The notes: generated by a model not told the origin, from the sequence alone. Positions 46,561 through 58,646 are shown, counted from the first letter of the stretch. The stretch is DNA of 64,000 nucleotides from Acanthochlamys bracteata (GCA_019914995.1 CM034143.1:2606501-2670500); one strand, 5' to 3'. Made by a program: numbers and translations.

Positions 46561-49200
46561 TATTAGAGTTTGGTTCGGCTCTGGAGAACCAAAGCCAGTC
46601 CACTAATTTAAAATGACAGATGGTCTTTATCATCTTTTTAATTTTTCTTCTTAGAAAAAGGTTACTACATTAAATGGCAGCTCTTCCCAAATCATGTAAA
46701 GTTCCACATTAAACTCTATATTTACCTTTCGTTTTTCTTACTTGCCTTTTCCTTTGCTGTCTCGCACCGCTCTCTCTGCTGCATGCAAACCAATCATACT
46801 CTATCAGAGGCGCAGCAGGGATTTCGGACTAAAAAGTGAGCTTTAATAATAAAAAATTTTAATAATTGCTAAATTTTATATTATACTAAAAGGTAAAATC
46901 AGTATTACGATGTTATATCCTTAAGATAGCGAAATAAAAATTAACACACAAAATATAAGAAAAATAGTCTAATATATTCAAATATTTTTTAAATTTGGGT
47001 ATCCTACTTATGCAGAAGCCCTTTTTATTTAGCAAACTTCTACACAATCGATCAATATCAAGTTCAAGTAAAATATTTTTCTCAATTTAACTTATCGAAA
47101 CATGTAAATAAAGTTAATTTAATTAAAAAATAGAAAAAAATAAGCTATAAAAGAAGGTTTAAAAATTTACGAATCACAAACTGAATTGATTTTCCAACCT
47201 AATGAGCTATTTGCCATTGCTGCTTTCTTCTTCTGATTATTTTCAATCAATCTAGAAAGAAAACTATTACCAAAAAAATATAATAAAAGAAAACCAATTC
47301 AACGAATATAGTGATCTCAAAAGTAGTAGTAATCATCTATCCTAATCAACAATTGATTAATCGATTGATGAAGTAATTATTGCTAGAAGAGGAAACACAA
47401 ACAATTATTTTACTTTGAGACTTTGATCAATTGTTCCACTAGTTTGGGGTTAACCAAACAATAGTGACATTATATGGAAGGAAAGATTAGGTCTGATCGG
47501 AGCTTCAAAGTGAAGTGCTGCGACGATTAGGGATCAATCAGGCCATAATAACAGCGGAATGTAATTGCAGCAAAAGAGAAGGAACGTGAGCTAAACGTAG
47601 TGTCGGAGCCTATACGGTGACAAAAAAAAAATCACAGCAATAGTTACAGAAAGAAGATCTCAGATCAGCTGAGTGGAAAACTGAAGAAATAAAAAAACTT
47701 AGAAAAAGTCAAGAAAAAAAGATTATCCGAACTCATGCCGAAACATAAACAAAAAATATTAGACTTTTCTTTTTATTTCCTTTTTTTTAAGTTCAGTCTG
47801 AAGATATTAAGGCAATTCGATCGACCGATCAATTCTAAAATTGACAGTATCAGATTGGATCGATTCGACTACATTGCAATAGCAATTAATTTACTTAGAT
47901 CGATCTTATTTTGAATAGATAATTTTTGTATCAATTTGTGCGGTTGGTTTGAAAATACTACTTCGCATTACTGTTAGACATAAAAATAATTAATAAAATC
48001 TAATCAATTTTTCAATTAAAGATGAATTTTACACTTCTCTTTCTTCTTCGTCACTCAACATAATTAAAATGTGATAATATTTGAAGCTCTTAAATTTTAT
48101 ATATATCTCAATCTTTTAAAAAAATTCTAATTTAAACTTCAAATTGATTTTCTAAAAATTGAAAACTAATCGTAACATATTTAATGTTGCTTGCAGGAGC
48201 AAGCATTAGTGCTATTCAGAGTGGATCTACTTGAATCTTTTATAAGTACTTATTTCATTTTATTTAATTTTTAATATTAAAGAATTTTATAGTACTATAA
48301 AAAAAATTTAAATTACGAAAACAATAAGTAATTAACGTCATCAATTTATTGTATAGATAATTTTATTATTTTTAATTAAGAAGACTTGCATATATAAAAA
48401 TTATACCAACAAAAACACTTAATTTAAACAATTCAATACGTACGTTAAAAAAAAGAAAAATCCATATCCCATAAATTAAGAAAAAAGAGAGCAGTGAATT
48501 TCAATAGCTTTTCTTTAGAAAAGTTTTCGCTTTTTTTGAGTGGATGCATGTTATTTATTATAGAAAAGCAAAGAGAAAACTAAAAAATACATCGAGAAAG
48601 AAAGCAGCCTATCGGTGTTTTTAGCACTACTGAAACCCGGTCTTCAAATTTTAAAAGAAAAAGTTAAGAACATATATTAATTTATGAAAACAAAGTTTGT
48701 AAATTAAATTTAATTAAATTCGAATAAAATAAGGTAATAAATTTGAAATAAATAAATAAAATTGATAGAAAGTAATTTTAAATTTTGTGTAATTGAAGCG
48801 AACTCTAAAACAAAAACATTCGTCTTTGGTTCCTACTTTTCCATCTTCTTTCTCTACGCTTTCTGCGTATCTGCGCCGCTGCAACTCCCTTCACCGGTAA
48901 AGATTAGAGCAAGCAAATTTTCTGTCTCATTCATGGATGAACGGAAACAGTGAAGGAAATAACAGAAAAACAGATCTGTTAAGTCGTCTATAACAATCAA
49001 CCAAGATCAGCATTCTTTTTTGTTATAACATTGAGATCAGTTGGTTCTTGTAGAATAAAAGGACTACTGCTATTATTTGCTTTGCTTGATGTATTAGAGT
49101 TGTGAAAAGCGTTACTTGCTTTTGATTCTCTCTTCATGTAAAAGAAAAAGAACAAAAAGGATCCGAAAAAAGAAAAGGATAAAAAACAGGAAAGCAAGTG
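46561..49200. other. Intergenic DNA and 3' side of the DUF7950-type gene
   Basis: No gene seen from 46561 to about 49000; the DNA is AT-rich with short chance frames such as 48762-48953. The interval just below 49273 should hold the 3' UTR of the minus-strand gene. Confidence 0.45.
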
Positions 49201-49272
49201 AACCGAGGGAAATTTCTACAGTTTGTTATGTTTCCCTAAATACAGTGATAGCTAGCTCATGGCTGAAGTTCT

Positions 49273-50280
49273 TCATTGTCCCATGCTAAGGCTGAGTGCA
49301 GCTTTTGTATCAAGCTTCCAAGCAAGCCTTCCATCACCAATCCTCCAAACATCGCACGGTGCAGCAAGCGATCCTCGTCCTCTCCGGCTAGCGTACCGTA
49401 CTCTTACACGGCAAGTAAACGCTTGCGCTCCCGCCGGTACCATACCTCTCGTCACCAGCGCCACTCGTACTTCTTCATAGGCGCCGACACCATTTAGGTT
49501 TTCTTGTTGACCTCCCATAACCATTTTCTTGTACGCTTCGTTTACCACTACGACACGGTCGGTGCGGTCGGAGATAAAAATCGGGCAAGCATCTTCTGCC
49601 TCCATGGATTTCATGATTTCTTCGTCTCCCGCGGATGGCAGTTCACCATCCCTCCATGTTTCTTCGACGCATTCGAGTGTCACCCAAGAACCAGCAGGTC
49701 TCATAGGCCTAGGAGCTACAACAACCGATGGCCTCTGTTCCGGTTGTGCTACTCGCCATAACTGCTGTAAGCAAGGTAGAGAAACGTCTAGCTGGTGAGG
49801 GACTGATTGTTGTAAAACACCAGCAGTTTGCTTGTTTTCATCTAGTCGCTGTGGTGTTTCTGGCATAAGTGGAAGAGTAACAACAGGAGTACTTGTAATT
49901 GTTGGTGGTGGAGAGGAGGACATGGAAGAGTTTGAAGAACACGAAGGAGAAGAAGACGAAAGCGGTGGGCTGAAAGGGCTAACAGGGCTATCAGGTTTCT
50001 TCTTGATCTCCTCTGCTGCTGCGGCTGCAGCTGCAGTAGCAGCAGCAGCCATTGTCTTTCTCGACTTCCTACCTCTGCGTCCTTCACCCTTGCAACCACT
50101 ACCTTTCCTTTTGCTCTTTGAACCATTATCTGCCGTAGCAGGCAGTGTCGGCGCTGCAGATCCAGCTGCTGCCGGCTTCGGCGCTATTGGTCTGTAACGA
50201 AGCATGATTCTTCCAACTTTCCATGCCACATCTGGCTCTGCTGCGTATCTTGCTATGCACAACCCTCCTCGTCTCTCCAT
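49273..50280 (-). CDS. DUF7950-type plant nuclear/regulatory-like protein, intronless, 335 aa
   Basis: A single uninterrupted minus-strand frame. The N-terminus MERRGGLCIARY is followed by VGRIMLRYRPIAPKP (residues ~22-36), the signature of a plant-specific family I recall as DUF7950. Next come a very basic patch (KSKRKGSGCKGEGRRGRKSR, ~53-72) that could act as a nuclear localisation signal, a poly-Ala run (~76-90), and a Ser/Pro-rich linker. The conserved C-terminal half contains SWVTLECVEETW, EDACPIFISDRTDRVVVVNE and AYKKMV, reminiscent of a PAS-like strand-helix pattern, and it ends with LAWKLDTKAALSLSMGQ. GC content is well above that of the surroundings, as is common for intronless plant regulatory genes. 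Biochemical role unknown; a nuclear regulatory function is inferred only. Confidence 0.87.
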   Translation of the reverse strand: MERRGGLCIARYAAEPDVAWKVGRIMLRYRPIAPKPAAAGSAAPTLPATADNGSKSKRKGSGCKGEGRRGRKSRKTMAAAATAAAAAAAEEIKKKPDSPVSPFSPPLSSSSPSCSSNSSMSSSPPPTITSTPVVTLPLMPETPQRLDENKQTAGVLQQSVPHQLDVSLPCLQQLWRVAQPEQRPSVVVAPRPMRPAGSWVTLECVEETWRDGELPSAGDEEIMKSMEAEDACPIFISDRTDRVVVVNEAYKKMVMGGQQENLNGVGAYEEVRVALVTRGMVPAGAQAFTCRVRVRYASRRGRGSLAAPCDVWRIGDGRLAWKLDTKAALSLSMGQ

Positions 50281-50513
50281 CTCTATCTACTCAAATTCTA
50301 CAAAATTCCAGCTACCGACTACACTCCTGTTTTACTAGGTTGTAGTTATTGTTCTTGTTAGCGTCTTTCAATCAACGTTCAGTAGTGTTATACTAGTGTC
50401 GAGCAAACAGAACTGATAACTATGTTAATTGTTTCAAGGAAAAAAAAGATGGGAAGGAAAGAACTGAGACAGGGGCTTGTTGAGAGAGAGGAGAAGGGGA
50501 GAGAACGTGTTTA

Positions 50514-50519
50514 CTTATA
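50514..50519 (-). promoter_or_regulatory. Likely TATA box of the DUF7950-type gene
   Basis: On the minus strand TATAAG (within CTACTATAAGTAAAC) lies about 235 bp before the ATG at 50280. A GA-rich leader (complement of TCTC tracts) lies between, as in many plant 5' UTRs. Confidence 0.5.
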
Positions 50520-50542
50520 GTAGAACAAGGTCCCGAACCCCG

Positions 50543-50836
50543 ACGCGTGTGCTAAAAGTCACACGCGTCTCGAAATGCCATTGGTTCATGAAGACACGTG
50601 TCATCAAAGCGAAGCCGCGAACCACGTGATTGGTGCTTACGGTGGCGCGGTTAAAGCGCCGTTGTCGGGTGCGTCCTTTATAGACCAATTAGAATTCATT
50701 TGGTGTCCTATGCCTGGAAGAGAACACGTAGGCCCTTTAGATGCAAGGGGAGAATGAAAATTTGAAAGTATTAGCCTTGTTCGAGAGAAGGTAAACGTGG
50801 ACGGTTGTTGGTAGGAGATAAGGAAAGAACACGTGG
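50543..50836. promoter_or_regulatory. Cluster of ACGT-core / ABRE-like and CGCG motifs upstream of the DUF7950-type gene
   Basis: Within 300 bp there are ACGCGTGT (50543) with its inverted partner ACACGCGT (50561), the palindrome GACACGTGTC (50593-50602), CCACGTGA (50622), a reverse CCAAT (ATTGG, ~50629), ACACGTA (50724), AACGTGG (50794) and ACACGTGG (50829). ACGTG-core motifs bind bZIP and bHLH factors, and an ACGCGTGTC-like coupling element next to an ABRE is typical of ABA/stress-responsive promoters. Function here is inferred from motif content. Confidence 0.55.
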
Positions 50837-50874
50837 ATGGATGAGATGGTGACTTACCATGAAACCGTGACTAA

Positions 50875-51096
50875 GGTGCTGTTTGATTCTCATTTTTTTT
50901 AACTTTTCTTCATTTCATATTTTTTAATATATATTTTATAAATATATAAAAAATTTATTTAAAAATTTAAAAAAAGTAAAAAAATTCTACGAAGTATATT
51001 TTTATTATTTTTTTAAATAAAAAAAATATAACTTATTTTTTAAAAAAAATATTTTTATTTTATAAAATTTTATTTCATAAACAATCTCAAACTGTC
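50875..51096. mobile_element. Small AT-rich MITE with TAA target duplication
   Basis: 222 bp bounded by GGTGCTGTTTGATTCTC and the complement of AATCTCAAACTGTC, flanked by TAA on both sides (50872-50874 and 51097-51099). The interior is almost pure A/T. A relative with the shared inner word TTTCATAA(A/G)CAA is at 56204-56474 in inverted orientation. It sits at the distal edge of the DUF7950-type promoter region. Confidence 0.6.
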
Positions 51097-51099
51097 TAA

Positions 51100-52338
51100 A
51101 TCTGAACTGTCCCCTTCCTCTCGGGCTCAGCTGCCCTTGATGCTGCAGCAGCCGCTTTGTTTTACTTTGCAAAACACTTTAGCTAAGATAAGTCATATTT
51201 AGGTCATTTTTTTGGATTGCTTCAATTATTTAAAATATAAAACTTTGTATGAATTTTTTTTTAATTCATAGAACAATTTATTTAAATATGTTAGAATAAC
51301 AATAACATCAATATATTTCTTTTTCAAATTTTAAAAATATAAAAATTGTAAACTTTTTGAAAATAATTAAAAGAATAAACTAAATCACTTTAAATAATGT
51401 CAAAACTAGAACTTCTTATCTGGTTATAGTGTGTCAGAAATTTGAAATGTAATTGATGGACGATAAGAGAAGTTAAAATAAAAATAAAAGTTTTATTGCA
51501 ATTTCAAGCTATTGGCGTACCCACAAAAGAAGTAATTTTAAGACATTTCTACCATGGTTGGCAGTAAGTTTGTCAAAATAGATTTAAAAGGGAGTTATAA
51601 AATTATAAAAGTGGCTGTAATTGTATATTTATTATTAATAATTTTTAATTATGTGATTGTTGGAAGTGAAATTTAAATTAGCTTTAACTTTGACAAAAGA
51701 CAAACATGAGATTACTTTCTTTTCTTGTTTTGCTTTGCTAAATGATATTTGAAAGTTCTAATCCTTTGCTTTAGTGTGGATTTATTATCTAAAATTTAGC
51801 AAGTTATATTTTGATTTCTAAATTTAGATGGTTTGTATCTTTTCCATTTTACCAATATTCATTACAGATGAAACATACACGACAGCTGAGATATATATTA
51901 TTTTAGGTGTAAATTTAAAAATAAACTATATAAATACTATTACACGGAACTCCTTAACCCATGTCTATAATATAAAAATAATATCTAGTATCTATTAATT
52001 AATTGACAAGTGCAAATTATTGTACTCTCCTGCAAAAGATACTCTGCAATGTAGCACCGGTTCTGTCACTCGTCGTGTCGATAATCAAGCAAATCATGCT
52101 TTTGTCGGCGGCTGATCTCAAGCTTCCTCAACTAGCTATCAAGATTTTAACCTGAGTCTTCAACGACAGCAGTCGGATCTACGAAGACGGAAACAAGGTT
52201 TATGGCGTACGTATTATAACGAAACCAACTACAATTTTCTTTGCCGACGCGTGATTGGATGACCCTAGCGACACTGACGAAGATGAAGGTGATGATATTG
52301 ATGATTACCGCCCCCACAATGAGAAAACACAAACACAG
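51100..52338. other. Intergenic DNA, no gene seen
   Basis: AT-rich stretch. A short minus-strand frame at 52147-52332 is hydrophobic at its start but matches no family I know. Confidence 0.4.
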
Positions 52339-52502
52339 TGTTATGATTCATAAGAGCAAAATTATTTTAATGCTAGATAATTATAAAACTAAAAATTAAA
52401 AAATTAAAATAAAATAATTTAATTTAGGTTTGTTTATATGAGATTCAATCATCTTTATTCATAGCAACAATTTATAAGTAAAATTTTAACTATACTATAA
52501 CT

Positions 52503-53281
52503 ATAGTTCTTAGATTCGGACTGAATCATTTAGATCGACTCGAAAACTGTCGATTCGGACAGTAAATCAGTCTGAATTTGTAAAACAATCGTTTGTGCAA
52601 TTGATCCGTTTCGACTCATTTTAATCCAATCGATTCGTCCGTCTAGATCAAATCGGGTTAAATAAAATTTAAAAAAAATTAATTAAAAAATTTTTAATTG
52701 ATGATATTTAATGTAAAAATAATAATTAATAGTCCTATATTGAAAAAGAATATATAGTTTAAATTTTGTATTTGAATGTGATAATGCAATATAATTAATT
52801 ATGTCTTATTTGTAAATATCAATTATTAGTAATTTTTAAAATTTTATATTATAAAATATTCAGACTCAAATATGTATACCTAAAAAAGTTAGTTATATTT
52901 TTTTTATGATTTATCTATTTTATAATTTTATCTTCTTCTAATCTCCTAATTTATTTAAATATTTCTCATTATAAATTTTCGTTGTTATTATTATTGTTGG
53001 CGGTGATAATGTCATGAAAGCAATATTTCAATTTTTACTGTGATTGTTATTGCTGTTGTTCTTGATAGTAATGTCATAGTAAAAATATTTTAATTATTTG
53101 TTTTGAATACTGCTGCTATTATTGTTGGTAGTGCCATAATAGCGGTAAGTTTTTTATTGTGATTATTATTATATTAGTTAAAAATGCTTTAATATTATCG
53201 ATTCGATGATTCGATCGGTTGACCCGATAGATCAATCCGAAAATCGTGATCCGAACAGTTTTTCGAGTTCTTACAACTACG
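52503..53281. mobile_element. 779-bp TIR element inserted in the left LTR, 9-bp target duplication
   Basis: ACTATAACT flanks both sides exactly (52494-52502 and 53282-53290). The ends are imperfect inverted repeats (ATAGTTCTTAGATTCGGAC and the complement of the right end, CGTAGTTGTAAGAACTCG). The uninterrupted right LTR of the host element supplies the empty-site sequence, so the boundaries are well supported. The 9-bp duplication points to a Mutator-like element. No coding region; several ATTATTATT-type runs inside. Confidence 0.8.
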
Positions 53282-53849
53282 ACTATAACTTTAATAAGAT
53301 TAAGACTTCAATCTAATCTGAACACTTAATACAAATCTTTTAAATGAAAGTTAGAGTTTTTTATTATAAGAACTTATTTCTATATAGAACTTTTAACTAC
53401 ATAAATAAATCTAGTTTTTTAATAAAATTCAAACACTTATATAATTCAAATTCCTAACTCTTTTAGATAAAATACGAGACTTGGATAGCTCGAGGCTAAT
53501 AGTGTAATATTTTTTCTCTTCCGAAAACCAACCTTACCATCAAGTTTGATCAAAATCGATTTTTCAGAAGTTTAAATTCGGCCACACCACCAAAATAAAT
53601 ATTTAGAGAATATTAACAAATATTGTAGGATAACCAATTTAAATTGAAATTCTTTCATTATGCGGTCCAATCATAGTAAAGTAAAATTAACCATATGAGA
53701 AAATACTCATTTGAAGTTATCAATTCTGCTAAAATCAATATGCTTCACCTCATCCAGTGGCTCATCATTACAATTTAGAGCATTCTGCAGTAGATTTTGA
53801 ATAGTAAACTTTTCTACTTACGGTTGAGTGGGGTGCTCAAATTTTTATC

Positions 53850-54660
53850 AATTTTACTAGTGGTTCAGATACGATGGGCAGCGAGAGTGTTGACAGTTTA
53901 GAGATTTCGGATTTAAGAGCTCCCAAAGTGGTGCCAATTTGTTGTATTCTAAGAACAACTTCGTAGAGTATGTTGAATTTTTCTGTCAAAATGTCGAGCT
54001 ACTCTCGAACGCTAGACTCTCTTGGTGATGGTGGTTGTTTGGGGACAGTGTTGGTGGTGGTAGTGGGAGCGGCTGAAAATTTTATGAAAAATTTATCTTA
54101 AAGAATTTTTATGATAGTGATTGATGTAGGGATAGTAATGTGTCATTAGGGATAAAGTAAGTAAGGTAAGCAGAATGAAAAAATGATGTTGTTAAGGTAA
54201 TAAGGTAAGTAAGGTTTGCTGGTGTTTGATAGCTTGTAGGTGTTAGTGTTTGATAGATTGTAGGTACAAATGTAAGGTCATGAAAAGTAGAATAGTAAGG
54301 TGTTGTTGTAGGAATATTAGGTTGCTACTATATGGGTGATGAAGTGTTAGAACAGATAGGGCTAGTGTTATAGTAAGGAGGATCATGATGTGAAGTATTA
54401 GAATAGATAAGGCTGATATTATAATAAGGAGGATCATCATATGAAGTGTTTGGATAGATAGTGCTACTGTTATAATAAAAAGGATAAGATAAAGAGGTGC
54501 CGGCATCGAAGCTGAATACTGTTCGTGCGGCAGCGGCGGCGCTGGCCACTACTGGCACTGAAGAGAGGGTGGGGTAGAAATTATGGTTGTATTTAAAATG
54601 CTCTTTAGGTGGAGAATAATATTGCCGATTTTGATTTTTTAGTTGTCGTTGGCATGACTG
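53850..54660 (-). pseudogene. Degenerate coding-like interior of the LTR element
   Basis: Minus-strand frames give first a Tyr/Ser/Pro-rich segment with three tandem units of about 17 residues (PYYNTSPICSNTS, PYYNISLIYSNTSHHD, FYYNSSTIYPNTSYDD), then, after stops, a coiled-coil-like piece (LDILTEKFNILYEVVLRIQQ, then ALKSEISKLSTL). The arrangement suggests a relict gag-like protein, but I recognise no domain. The product is unknown and probably no longer made. Confidence 0.35.
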
Positions 54661-55209
54661 CTTAGAAGTTAAAATTGCCGAATATTTTGGTAGAAAATCA
54701 CCAGTAACTAGTCTTTATGACTTCTAAAATGTATTTGCTATAAAATGGTCTTACAAATAAGAACCAATGTATGCTTTAACAAAAATCGAATTCATCATAA
54801 AATCGACCACTCTGATACTAATTGTTACTATTCGTGATCATACGACCGCGAAACTATTTTAATGCTAGATAACTAAGGATTTAAAGATTAAAAATCAGAG
54901 TAAAATAAATAATTTGATTTTCTTCTACCAAGCATATTTATTTATAGTTAAGATTTATAAACAAAAATTTTAGCTCTACTGCAACACTACTAAGATTATG
55001 ATTTCAATATAACATGAACACTTAATATTAATTCCTTGTCATGCAAGTTAGAGTTTTTTTTTTTATAAGAATTCATCTCTATATAAAACTTTTAACTATA
55101 TAAATAAATACTAATTTTCTAATAAAACTCAACTATTTATATAAAATATAAAGTTTGAATAATTTAAGATAAAATACGTGACCTAATAGCTCAAAGGCCA
55201 TGATGTAAT

Positions 55210-56203
55210 TTAGAGAAAGATTCTATGAGATTGAGGATTCGATAATTAAGCCAGAGCCATACCAGATCATCAACAAATTTAAAGACAATTTAGACATGAA
55301 AATTTCAGATCAAAGAGGAGAAACTCTATTTGAAAATAGAGCATAGACAATTTTAGGAGGATGATAATTTTTGAGCGAGAGGTTGGTGCTTGGAGGGGTG
55401 TGGCATTAAGGGTCGTGGCACTGACGGCAAAGAATCCCTTTCGGAGAAGAGGCAAACAATTTTAATGTATCATTTAATTAGTAGATAATAAATAATTAAT
55501 TAATAATGTTAAGGATTATATTATTGATTTGGAAGATTCTTTAGACAATTAACTATGGTTACGATGTTTTGTAATTCGTGTAACTAATAAATTATAATAG
55601 TTTGTATTTTCAAAATCACACATTAAATACATGTCTCAGCTGCCATGCAAGCATCATATACAATACTTTGGATTTTTTTTTTAAAAAGGTTGAATTATCA
55701 TAAGTGTAACTTTTAAAATTAATTTATTCAAAAGTTGAAGCTTAATTTTTGTGTTAAATTTTTTTGAGAGTGAAATTAGAAGTAGTATTTTTGATGAAAA
55801 CTTGAATTTAAAAAAGTTAGTAAACATATCTTTAACGGAAATGTTGAAGGGGAAGATCAATTGAAATTTTAGAGACCAAAACAAACTTTTTATAAACTTT
55901 AATTGAAACTAACACAAATTGTGAATAACATTCTGTCTTTTTTCATTTTTTTTCTCTATTTTGTGTTTGTTTTAGCATTGGCATTGGTGGAGGGTTGAAA
56001 GAGCATGTTACGTGATAAGGTGGGGTCTTCTTTCACATCCCCAAGTAACTGGAAGAGAAAAAAAACCACTAAATGAGTTGCTCTAACCTTGTTGGCTCTA
56101 CCCACAATCATCTCATCTTTACACCAACAGAACCAAAGAAGAAGAAACAAACAGAATAAAAAAAAACCACAAAAGAAAAACACCCATATGAATGAATGGT
56201 TCA
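55210..56203. other. Intergenic DNA, no gene seen
   Basis: AT-rich. The 82-aa minus-strand frame at 55956-56204 is a hydrophobic chance frame without a recognisable domain. Confidence 0.4.
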
Positions 56204-56474
56204 AAGAAGTGTTTGGAATTGCTTATGAAATAGAGTTTTTATAAAATAGAAGGTATTTTTGTCTTTTTTGAAAAACGAGCTATATTTTTTTTACTTCAAA
56301 AAAAATAATAAAAATATGCAATAAAAAGATCTCATTTCGTAAAATTTTTCTACACTTTCTAAATTTTTAAATAAATTTTTTATATACTTATAAAATATAT
56401 ATTAAAAAATATGAAATAAAAAAAAGTTAAAAAAAGCTGATAAGCAACCTATGAATCGCACTGCCAAACCTCTC
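56204..56474. mobile_element. AT-rich MITE related to 50875-51096
   Basis: The left end GAAGTGTTTGGAATTGCTTATGAAATA and the right end (complement reads GAGGTTTGGCAGTGCGATTCATAGGTTGCTTATCA) are imperfect inverted repeats. The AT-rich interior resembles the element at 50875-51096 in reverse. No clear target duplication. Confidence 0.5.
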
Positions 56475-58038
56475 AACCAATCACCGTATCGATTCGTTCT
56501 TTGCATTTCTTTTCTTTTGCTTTTGCTCCGTCACTAATTATATCATTGCATTGGAGTCAAAAGTGCATCTAATCTTATTAGATCAAACAGAGGTTCCACT
56601 TCTGCGAACACACTAGAATTGATTACGTGTTCTTTCCCAAATGAAGCTAGAAAAAAGTTATGGACGAATTATCTAATTTTTTTTTAGATCAAGAGGTGTT
56701 CGGTAAAGTTGTGTATGAGATTTCTTAATTTTATATGATTTCCGTTTAGGATAAGTGATTCTGTTTAGATAAAGTGCAATTATCTTATTCGGTCCATCGA
56801 GGTTCTAGAAACGTGTAATATGATATGGTATTATTATTAGTTTGAATCCGCACAGCCATGTAATTGCATCATTATGTTGAACATTATGAGAAGATTACAT
56901 GCAACACTTGGAAGCATGCCGCTTGACCGCTTTAAGTAAAGAACAGAAGTTAATGTCAATAACATTTAATCATAACATTTTGCTTTGGTATACATTGAAT
57001 GCCATGAACGCTGTTTCGTCTTCATCAATAAGTTATAATTTAAGATCGTGATAAGATAGATCCGACGAGTCAGTTTCAAGTCAATCGTGTATTTGGTGAG
57101 TGTGAGCGTCTGTTCGCGAAGGTCCATCTGTTCTGTTTTCCGTTGGATCACGTAGAAATAAAGACGCTCATCGAGATGACGTGCTTCTACTTGGAATTTT
57201 TTTTTTTTGTTAAAGATCAAATTCTAGTTGTAGTAACGTAGCATGCTAGCTACTAATGTTTCAAACTTTAATTAAACGGGATCATGGTGGACCTTGTTTT
57301 AGAACCTCAAATTTATGGCGAATCTTTTAAACAAGTTTTAAATTGTATGATTATATATATATATATATATATATAGATATATATGGATAGTATTTTGAGT
57401 TAGTAGGTCGATTCATTTATAATTTGGTCAAATTTTATTCTCTAATTTAATTTATAAATTTATATGGATAAAATTTATCAACTCCAATATAAATTATTCA
57501 ATAACCGAATTAAATTCAAATTTATTCTTATTTAATATTAAAATATTTAATTTTATATTTTATATTTGAATGAAATTATGAATTCAGTTAGAATGAAAAT
57601 GCACAATATTTTTTATAAAAAGATATGGTGAGTACTCATCAAGATGCGTATTTACTAATATTTTTATTGATCTTTAGAATATTCAAAAGTATTTTTTATT
57701 TTTATTTTTTCGAAATATGAGGTGGCAGATGAAATTTTATAATTATAATACATATCAATAATTTCGATTAAAATTTTTTGATAAATACAATTATCTAACA
57801 AAATACGATAAAAATTTTTATAGAAAATCTAAATTTGTCATTAAAAAAGTACCTACAAAGTAATACTTTTGATAATATTATAATTCTCATTTATATTATT
57901 TTACTAAAGCATAAAACTTAAACGATTAATTATAAACATAATATAATTTAATAATTTATAAATTACTATTATCGATTTTTTTATTGTAGAATATTAGTAT
58001 ATGTAAGGAAAAAATCAGAAAAAAGTTATTCTTTCAAA
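56475..58038. other. Intergenic AT-rich DNA
   Basis: No gene. A (TA)n microsatellite lies at about 57351-57376. The following stretch has words such as GGTCAAATTTTATTC found also in the hAT-type repeats here, without definable ends. Confidence 0.4.
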
Positions 58039-58222
58039 AAATGGCAATTCGGATTGGCGGATCAATTTTGAATTGACCCGTGTCGACCTACTTAATAATC
58101 AAATTAAATTCGTTCAATCATAACCCAATCCATATATTTATACGGGTCAAATTTTTTAATCCTAATTAAAAGGATCAATTTCGGATTAATTTTTTAGGTT
58201 GGATCATATATTGTCACCCCTA
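58039..58222. mobile_element. Short hAT-type MITE relative
   Basis: Ends AATGGCAATTCGG and TTGTCACCCCTA resemble the TAGGGGTGGCAA termini of the element at 34212-34785, and the interior shares GATCAATTTCGGATTAA-like words. No target duplication was found, so this may be a truncated copy. Confidence 0.5.
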
Positions 58223-58226
58223 TACA

Positions 58227-58646
58227 TGTATATATAAAAGATGGAGCCAAATTGACATCACTTTCTGCACGCACATCAGTTGATCCCATCGGAATAATGT
58301 TTTAAATTTCATTTTTATTATTAAATATGAAGAACTATAAGTTGAGATATACTGATAAAATTTCAGCTCAATCGAATTACAAATTAATATCCATCTAATT
58401 TTTTAATCAAGACCAGCATAAAAGACAATATATACATTTACATGTCTTGGAGTTCTTTTGTTGTATTGATTAAGAAGTTGGTAAAAGTTTATTCATAATC
58501 TGAATAAGCTGAAATTATAAGCATATTTCTAATTCATAATTCTTAATATTAAGTATGAAAATTTTATTTAAAACTTTGTACTAATAGAACTATGCTGATT
58601 TATACGAATTTGTACATACACAACGATATATATATATATATATATA
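58227..58646. mobile_element. Foldback MITE, relative of 24852-25254
   Basis: Left-arm block AAAATTTCAGCTCAATCG and right-arm block GCTGAAATTATAAGCATATTTCTAATTCATA repeat the arms of the element at 24852-25254, with the same inverted layout and TA-rich ends. It abuts the hAT-type repeat at 58039-58222. Confidence 0.6.

Larger units (their letters stand above)
52339..55209 (-). mobile_element. Non-autonomous LTR retroelement, minus strand, left LTR interrupted
   Basis: The right LTR 54823-55209 (about 387 bp) matches the left LTR 52339-53508 once the 779-bp insertion and its 9-bp duplication are removed (about 382 bp). Shared blocks include CTATTTTAATGCTAGATAA / TTATTTTAATGCTAGATAA, AAAATTTTAGCT / AAAATTTTAACT and TAGATAAAATACGAGAC / AAGATAAAATACGTGAC. 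On the minus strand the right LTR ends in AGTAACA, followed by AATTAGTATCAGAGTGG, a tRNA-iMet-like primer-binding site; GGAAGAGAAAAAATA before the left LTR is the polypurine tract. The 1.3-kb interior encodes no pol. Flanking target duplications were not found. Confidence 0.78.

Noticed and set aside
49832-50197. 121-aa plus-strand frame
   Set aside because: Shadow of the poly-Ala/Ser-rich coding sequence of the minus-strand DUF7950-type gene.
55956-56204. Hydrophobic 82-aa minus-strand frame as a membrane protein
   Set aside because: Hydrophobicity follows from an A-rich plus strand; no family resemblance and no exon context.
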